DNA of 64,000 nt, from NCBI RefSeq assembly GCF_000518545.1, contig NZ_KI912452.1, positions 68,729 through 132,728 of the forward strand, in the 5' to 3' direction. Made by a program: the position numbers and the translations under genes. The notes below the pieces were generated by a model. It saw only the letters and a list, made by a program, of their open reading frames with translations, was not told the DNA's origin and ran no database searches. This document shows positions 60,216 through 64,000 of this stretch, piece by piece. This DNA comes from Hallella seregens ATCC 51272 (GTDB lineage Bacteria > Bacteroidota > Bacteroidia > Bacteroidales > Bacteroidaceae). Every line of letters starts with the position of its first letter. Position 1 is the stretch's first letter.

Positions 60216-60821
60216 TTAGACACGGGTTTTCCATTGGAGATAGAGGCCGGGAACGATGAGCCCCGCCACGGCCATGCCGGCGATGAGCAGCATCTCGGAC
60301 GCGCCGCTGATGTAGCAATCGGCGATGAGACAGAAGATGCCGAGCAGTATGCCGCAGAAGGCGATCAGCCGTTTGTTCAGCAGAAAGCCCGACACGGCGG
60401 TGGCCATGCCCATGAGCAGGGCCAGCGTGCCGGCGAATGGCACGGAGCGAACGGGCTGTGCCACGCTGGAGGCCAGCGTGCCGGCGGCAAACAAGCCCAA
60501 GGCGAAGAAGCAGAAAGTGAGCCACGTCTTGCCCAGCATGACGGGCACGAAGCCGGTGGCGTGGACGGTGGAGCGGCGGTCGAGCAGGTAGTTGAGCCCG
60601 AAGCCCACGGCCGTCATGGCCAGCCACAGCAGGTTCCACACGGGGCCGCCGCAGTGTTGCCACAGGTGGCCCACCACGAGGGCGGTGACGAAAACAAGGC
60701 TGCCCCAGAGCAAAAGGGGCTTGCCCATCTGGCGGGAGAGCGTCTGGCGGCTCTCTTCGATGTGTTTGCGGATGAGCTCGAGACTGCGCTCGGCGGTCAT
60801 TTCAGGATGTTGGGTGTTCAT
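60216..60821 (-). CDS. Membrane protein paired with the winged-helix regulator
   Basis: The 201-residue product has a charged N-terminal helix (SLELIRKHIEESRQTLSRQM) followed by about six hydrophobic segments arranged in pairs, such as LLLWGSLVFVTALVVGHLW and LALLMGMATAVSGFLL. No transport or enzyme motif is visible. Many Bacteroidota carry such a protein upstream of an HTH_34 regulator. It is the first gene of a two-gene operon driven by the promoter at 60928-60959. Confidence 0.75.
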   Translation of the reverse strand: MNTQHPEMTAERSLELIRKHIEESRQTLSRQMGKPLLLWGSLVFVTALVVGHLWQHCGGPVWNLLWLAMTAVGFGLNYLLDRRSTVHATGFVPVMLGKTWLTFCFFALGLFAAGTLASSVAQPVRSVPFAGTLALLMGMATAVSGFLLNKRLIAFCGILLGIFCLIADCYISGASEMLLIAGMAVAGLIVPGLYLQWKTRV

Positions 60822-60927
60822 AATGGCATGGTGTTGATGGGTGAGTAATCTGGTTCTCGTGCATGTGCCACGAGGTTCTCGGACCTCGGCCGACGGGATC
60901 TGCGCCCGCGTTGACCCTTGAACACTG

Positions 60928-60959
60928 CAAATATAAACAAGTTTATAATATAAACCAAA
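60928..60959 (-). promoter_or_regulatory. Promoter with internal dyad (candidate operator)
   Basis: On the minus strand TTTG (60956-60959), a 20-base spacer and TATATTTG (60928-60935) form a consensus promoter. Within the spacer, 60941-60955 is a dyad, gtttat-aat-ataaac. A repressor bound there would block RNA polymerase, and the winged-helix protein encoded in the operon is the obvious candidate. Confidence 0.65.
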
Positions 60960-61024
60960 CGTTTTGCCGAAAATCTTTCACGGGAAGCTCATTTTTAACA
61001 AATGGGGGGCAGATGGAACGAAAA

Positions 61025-61062
61025 CTGCGTCGCGGCATGGCAAAGGCCATGCCGCGACGCAG
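61025..61062 (-). terminator. argS-RNase H operon terminator
   Basis: A perfect 17-bp stem (61025-61041 with 61046-61062) with a 4-nt loop is followed on the minus strand by TTTTCG. It lies about 30 bases after the RNase H stop. Confidence 0.9.
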
Positions 61063-61093
61063 GGACGGGGGAGTGGGGAAAGCCCGGGGGCGG

Positions 61094-61645
61094 TTATTTC
61101 TTGTTGCCGAAGTCGGCCGGAATCTCGCCCCACAGCTTGGTTTCCCATTTAATAATAGGTGTGGTGACGGTGTGGGTGCGGAGCCATTGCTCGGCGCGGG
61201 CAATGATTTGGTAGAGCGGTTCGGTCGTGGCATTGCGCTCCAGCTTGGTCTTGCACTGCTTCTTGCGCACCCAGAGGATGGCGTTGTACGAGTCGGAATA
61301 GATCGCCTTGTCGGTGACGCCGCGCCTCTCCAATAGGGCCAACGCATGTACAATGGCCAGAAATTCGCCGATGTTGTTGGTGCCGTGCATGGGCCCGAAG
61401 TGGAACACGCGCTCGCCCGTCTGCAGGTCGACGCACTGGTATTCCATGGGTCCCGGATTGCCGGAACAGGCTGCATCGACGGCCCAGCCCCCGGCACCCC
61501 TCTCCGCCCCCCCTCCAAAGGGAGGGGCTCCGGACGGCCCCGGCACCCCCTTCGTGCCCCCCTTGGCGTGCGGCGGGCATGGGGATGCGCCCTGACCGTC
61601 CCCGGATGCGGTGCGGTTGTTGGGCTGGGGGTATGAGGTTTTCAT
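61094..61645 (-). CDS. RNase H family protein with repeat-derived N-terminal linker
   Basis: The product (183 residues from ATG 61645; ATG 61681 is also possible) is a type 1 RNase H, which cuts the RNA of RNA-DNA hybrids. Acidic residues sit in WAVDAACSGNPGP, NIGEFLAIVHAL, AIYSDSYNAILW and WGEIPADFGNKK. The first 55 residues are Gly/Pro-rich and low-complexity. Their DNA (about 61495-61600) contains the palindrome cccctcc-aaag-ggagggg at 61510-61527, of the kind found in dispersed Bacteroidota intergenic repeats. The enzyme domain thus seems to have gained an in-frame repeat-encoded leader. The gene directly follows argS. Confidence 0.85.
   Translation of the reverse strand: MKTSYPQPNNRTASGDGQGASPCPPHAKGGTKGVPGPSGAPPFGGGAERGAGGWAVDAACSGNPGPMEYQCVDLQTGERVFHFGPMHGTNNIGEFLAIVHALALLERRGVTDKAIYSDSYNAILWVRKKQCKTKLERNATTEPLYQIIARAEQWLRTHTVTTPIIKWETKLWGEIPADFGNKK
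61505..61560. repeat. Palindromic repeat-like sequence inside the RNase H gene
   Basis: Arms 61510-61516 and 61521-61527 pair around aaag, followed by the C/G-rich sequence gacggccccggcacccc. The type is usually intergenic in this phylum. Here it is translated in frame as a Gly/Pro-rich linker. Confidence 0.5.
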
Positions 61646-61681
61646 GTTCTTGCTGATGTCTTTGGTTTGCCGTCGCTGCAT

Positions 61682-63718
61682 TTACATACGTTCGGGCACC
61701 TCGATGCCCAGCAGGTCCATGCCGTTTTTGATGGTCTTGGCCACGTTCTGGGCCAGCACCAGACGCGTGGTTTTCTCCCTGTCGGTGTCGGCGCTCAGGA
61801 TGCTGTAGTCGTGGTAGAACTGGTTGAAGTCCTTCGTTAGCTCGTAGCAGTAGTTGGCAATGCCGGCCGGATTGTAGTTCTCGCCGGCGTCGCGCACGGC
61901 CGTCTTGAACTCGTCCATCTTCTGGATGAGCTTCACCTCCTTGTCGTTGAGCGGTGCGTCAGCGGGTAGGGAGGCGGGGATGGCGATGCCCTCGGCCGCG
62001 GCCTTGCGCATGATGGAGCGGATGCGGGCGTGCGTGTACTGGATGAAAGGCCCCGTGTTGCCGTTGAAGTCGATCGACTCTTCAGGGTTGAAGAGCATGT
62101 TCTTGCGGGCGTCCACCTTGAGAATGAAGTATTTCAGGGCGCCCATGCCCACGATGCGCGCAATGTCCTGCCGCTCGTCCTCGGTCATGTCCTTGAACTT
62201 GCCCAGCTCTTCGCTCATGCGTCGCGCGTCGTCGACCATGGTGGCGATGAGGTCGTCGGCGTCGACTACGGTGCCCTCACGGCTCTTCATCTTGCCGTTG
62301 GGCAGTTCCACCATGCCGTAGGAGAAGTGCACCAAGTCCTTGCCCCACTTGAATCCGAGGCGGTCGAGCAGGATGGAGAGCACCTGGAAGTGGTAGTTCT
62401 GCTCGTTGCCGACCACATAAATCATCTTGTCGATGGGGAAATCGCGGAACCGCAGGTCGGCCGTGCCGATGTCCTGCGTCATGTAAACACTCGTGCCGTC
62501 GGAGCGCAACAGCAGCTTTTGGTCGAGTCCTTCGTCGGTGAGGTCGGCCCACACGCTGTTGTCTTCCTTTCTGAAGAAGAGCCCTTTGGCGAGTCCTTCC
62601 TCCACTTTCTTCTTGCCTTCGAGGTAGGTGTCCGACTCATAATAGATCTTGTCGAAGCCCACGCCCAGTGCCTTGTAGGTCTCGTCGAAGCCGGCGTAGA
62701 CCCAACTGTTCATCTTTTGCCACAGTGCCCGCACCTCGGGGTCGCCCTGTTCCCACTTCACGAGCAGCTGCTGTGCCTTATGTAACAGGCTTCTCGGTAT
62801 TTGTTTCCTTATTCTTTTTTTTATCTCTGTTTGTAAAATGTGAATAGTTTTCTCTTTTTTGCCACTTTTTAGTAAGTCTTTCCACAAATCATAGCTATCT
62901 AACTCATCCATTATTTTTTTCATACCATAGGCATAGTCAACGTCAAACCTATAGTTTTCATCTTTTTTCTTTGCTTTAATAATGGCCCAAATACTTTTCA
63001 ATATCTTTTTATATAGAGTATGACTTAGTTTATACTTATAAATTTCAGGTGTGTAACCTATATTCCAATTTCTACCAAAATGAGCCTCTTGCTTTTTTAA
63101 TTTTTTATCAAAAAGAACGTAGTAGTCGCCGATAAGGTGGTCGCCCTTCTTGCCGGTAGACTCCGGAGTCTCGCCGTTGCCCCATTTGAGCCAGGCCAGC
63201 ATCGACTTGCAGATGTGGATGCCGCGGTCGTTTACGATGTTGGTTTTCACCACGCGGTTGCCGTTGGCCTCCATGATGCGCGCGAGGCTCCAGCCCAAAA
63301 GGTTGTTGCGCACGTGGCCGAGGTGGAGCGGCTTGTTGGTGTTGGGCGATGAATATTCCACCATCACGAGCTTGCTCTCGGGGCCGACGGGCCGCTTGCC
63401 GTAGTCGGCATCGGCATGAATGTCGTTGAGCAGGCCCACCCAGGCCTCGGTGGTGACGACCAGATTGAGGAATCCTTTCACCACGTTGAACGCGGCCACG
63501 GCCGGGCAGTCGCGCTGCAGGGCCTCGCCAATTTCGCGTGCCGTGTCTTCGGGCTTCTTGTGCGAGATTTTCAGAAAGGGGAAAACCACCAGTGTAAGAT
63601 TGCCTTCAAAGGTTGCCTTTGTCTTTTGCAGTTGCACCATGCTCTGGTTCACGTCCTGTCCATAAAGCTCCCGAACGGCCTTGATGACCGCGGAGCCGAT
63701 TTCCTTTTCAATATTCAT
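61682..63718 (-). CDS. argS: Arginyl-tRNA synthetase with large AT-rich insert
   Basis: The 678-residue enzyme charges tRNA-Arg. It has the class I HIGH motif in SSPNTNKPLHLGHVRNN (residues about 132-135), the KMSKS counterpart GKMKSREGTVVDADDL, and the usual DALR-type C-terminal domain ending DLLGIEVPERM. Bacteroidota ArgS proteins are typically about 600 residues. The excess lies between GDYYVLFDK and LLVKWEQGDPE, where about 112 residues (206-317) replace a linker normally near 33. The DNA there is about 28% GC. All catalytic motifs are intact and the frame stays open, so the protein is probably functional. The frame opens at 63760, but the TAACTTTG box at 63758-63765 makes ATG 63718 the start. 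Confidence 0.95.
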   Translation of the reverse strand: MNIEKEIGSAVIKAVRELYGQDVNQSMVQLQKTKATFEGNLTLVVFPFLKISHKKPEDTAREIGEALQRDCPAVAAFNVVKGFLNLVVTTEAWVGLLNDIHADADYGKRPVGPESKLVMVEYSSPNTNKPLHLGHVRNNLLGWSLARIMEANGNRVVKTNIVNDRGIHICKSMLAWLKWGNGETPESTGKKGDHLIGDYYVLFDKKLKKQEAHFGRNWNIGYTPEIYKYKLSHTLYKKILKSIWAIIKAKKKDENYRFDVDYAYGMKKIMDELDSYDLWKDLLKSGKKEKTIHILQTEIKKRIRKQIPRSLLHKAQQLLVKWEQGDPEVRALWQKMNSWVYAGFDETYKALGVGFDKIYYESDTYLEGKKKVEEGLAKGLFFRKEDNSVWADLTDEGLDQKLLLRSDGTSVYMTQDIGTADLRFRDFPIDKMIYVVGNEQNYHFQVLSILLDRLGFKWGKDLVHFSYGMVELPNGKMKSREGTVVDADDLIATMVDDARRMSEELGKFKDMTEDERQDIARIVGMGALKYFILKVDARKNMLFNPEESIDFNGNTGPFIQYTHARIRSIMRKAAAEGIAIPASLPADAPLNDKEVKLIQKMDEFKTAVRDAGENYNPAGIANYCYELTKDFNQFYHDYSILSADTDREKTTRLVLAQNVAKTIKNGMDLLGIEVPERM
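62770..63105 (-). other. AT-rich in-frame insert within argS
   Basis: By hand count 83 of 300 bases at 62821-63120 are G or C, against a visibly GC-rich flank. The encoded segment is Lys-rich (23 of about 112 residues) with aromatic residues, for example YKYKLSHTLYKKILKSIWAI and KKRIRKQIPRS. No known domain, stop codon, terminal repeat or target duplication was recognised. Confidence 0.8.
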
Positions 63719-63807
63719 CGTTGCCGTGTAATGTTGTTGTAATCCGAATGTTGCGTGCAAAGTTACGAAAAAGAAGAGACAAATGGGGCTGCCGCGACGG
63801 TTTTTTG

Positions 63808-63822
63808 GCGCAATCGTTGCGC
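63808..63822. repeat. 22-bp-family repeat, locus E
   Basis: A single unit (ggcgcaatcgttgcgcgctt) with a perfect 6-bp hairpin (63808-63813 with 63817-63822) lies between argS and the YitT-like gene. It is followed by cccgttttt, the start of the alternate unit type seen in locus C. Confidence 0.6.
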
Positions 63823-63865
63823 GCTTAGCCCGTTTTTGTTTAATTTTGTAGGCACAACAACGACT

Positions 63866-64000
63866 ATGGATTCGACAAGCAAAAGGGGCAAGCCGCTGTC
63901 GCGCACTGTCCGCGACTATGCCGTTATCACCGTGGGCATGCTGATCGGTGTGGTGGGTTTCAACCTGTTTCTGCTGCCCAATCAGATCACCACGGGCGGT
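63866..64000 (+). CDS. YitT-family membrane protein, N-terminal part
   Basis: ATG 63866 opens a frame that continues to the window edge (45 codons). The product begins with a basic stretch (MDSTSKRGKPLSRTVRDY) and a membrane helix AVITVGMLIGVVGFNLFLLP, then NQITTGG. This arrangement, a helix followed by P-x-x-IT-x-GG, is the start of YitT/DUF161 proteins. A TAATTTTG -7 box at 63841-63848 with TTG 21 bases upstream (63817-63819) is a plausible promoter. Function of the family is unknown. Confidence 0.75.
   Translation, partial: MDSTSKRGKPLSRTVRDYAVITVGMLIGVVGFNLFLLPNQITTGG

Noticed and set aside
60863-61336. Plus-strand gene overlapping the RNase H terminator
   Set aside because: It runs through a perfect terminator hairpin and across the RNase H gene in antisense, and encodes low-complexity sequence.
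62770-63105. Intein or group I intron in argS
   Set aside because: The frame is continuous, there is no Cys/Ser start with a terminal His-Asn block and no homing endonuclease motif, and the insert is too short for an intein with endonuclease.

Overview
The window reads as a chromosomal segment of a GC-rich member of the Bacteroidota, most likely a Prevotella-like Bacteroidales. This rests on a SusC/SusD pair, fused SecDF, DUF4369-TlpA thioredoxins, DUF6242 and FISUMP lipoproteins, ATP-type PEP carboxykinase next to upp, a fused 2-oxoglutarate:ferredoxin oxidoreductase, and many promoters of the Bacteroidetes form (-33 TTTG, spacer of about 19-21, -7 TAnnTTTG). The genus is inference. No rRNA, tRNA, CRISPR array, transposase or phage gene was seen.

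Layout. 1-7.2 kb: start of a secreted protein, secDF, an endonuclease/phosphatase-family membrane protein overlapping a rhomboid protease gene, HU, and a short-chain dehydrogenase. 7.4-11.8 kb: an RprXY-like two-component pair divergent from an outer-membrane barrel gene. 11.8-12.5 kb: a composite non-coding repeat region. 12.5-20.4 kb: a superoxide reductase lacking its rubredoxin-type cysteines, cysS, then divergent GH43 and GH78 glycoside hydrolases. 20.5-30.6 kb: one long minus-strand envelope run, DUF6242 lipoprotein - DUF6089 - uppS - bamA - three OmpH/Skp chaperones - murI - rbfA - lolE-like permease. 30.7-31.0 kb: a previously uncalled 31-codon hydrophobic peptide gene with its own promoter and terminator. 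31.1-39.0 kb: pckA, upp, korBA and a TGS-uridine-kinase-like protein. 39.1-44.5 kb: two tandem Na/Pi cotransporter paralogs, paaK and an ACT-domain protein. 44.8-47.8 kb: a frameshifted nhaA and a DUF389 membrane protein. 48.0-59.0 kb: a seven-gene susCD operon with lipoproteins and a double TlpA protein but no glycoside hydrolase. 59.5-64 kb: DUF1893, a winged-helix regulator with its membrane partner, RNase H, argS with a large AT-rich in-frame insert, and the start of a YitT-family gene.

How it fits together. Much of the window builds or serves the envelope: SecDF exports, OmpH/Skp proteins chaperone, BamA inserts barrels, LolE-like permease handles lipoproteins, UppS and MurI feed peptidoglycan. 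SusCD, the OM barrel and the secreted GH43/GH78 enzymes are clients of that machinery. PckA, Kor, PaaK and superoxide reductase fit an anaerobic, ferredoxin-based metabolism.

The most unusual signals are the AT-rich argS insert (about 62.77-63.11 kb), the small peptide gene at 30.77-30.86 kb, a family of 22-bp-periodic intergenic arrays at five loci, and an exact 31-nt sequence present four times, each time just after the stop codon of a gene or inside the same 3' flank.
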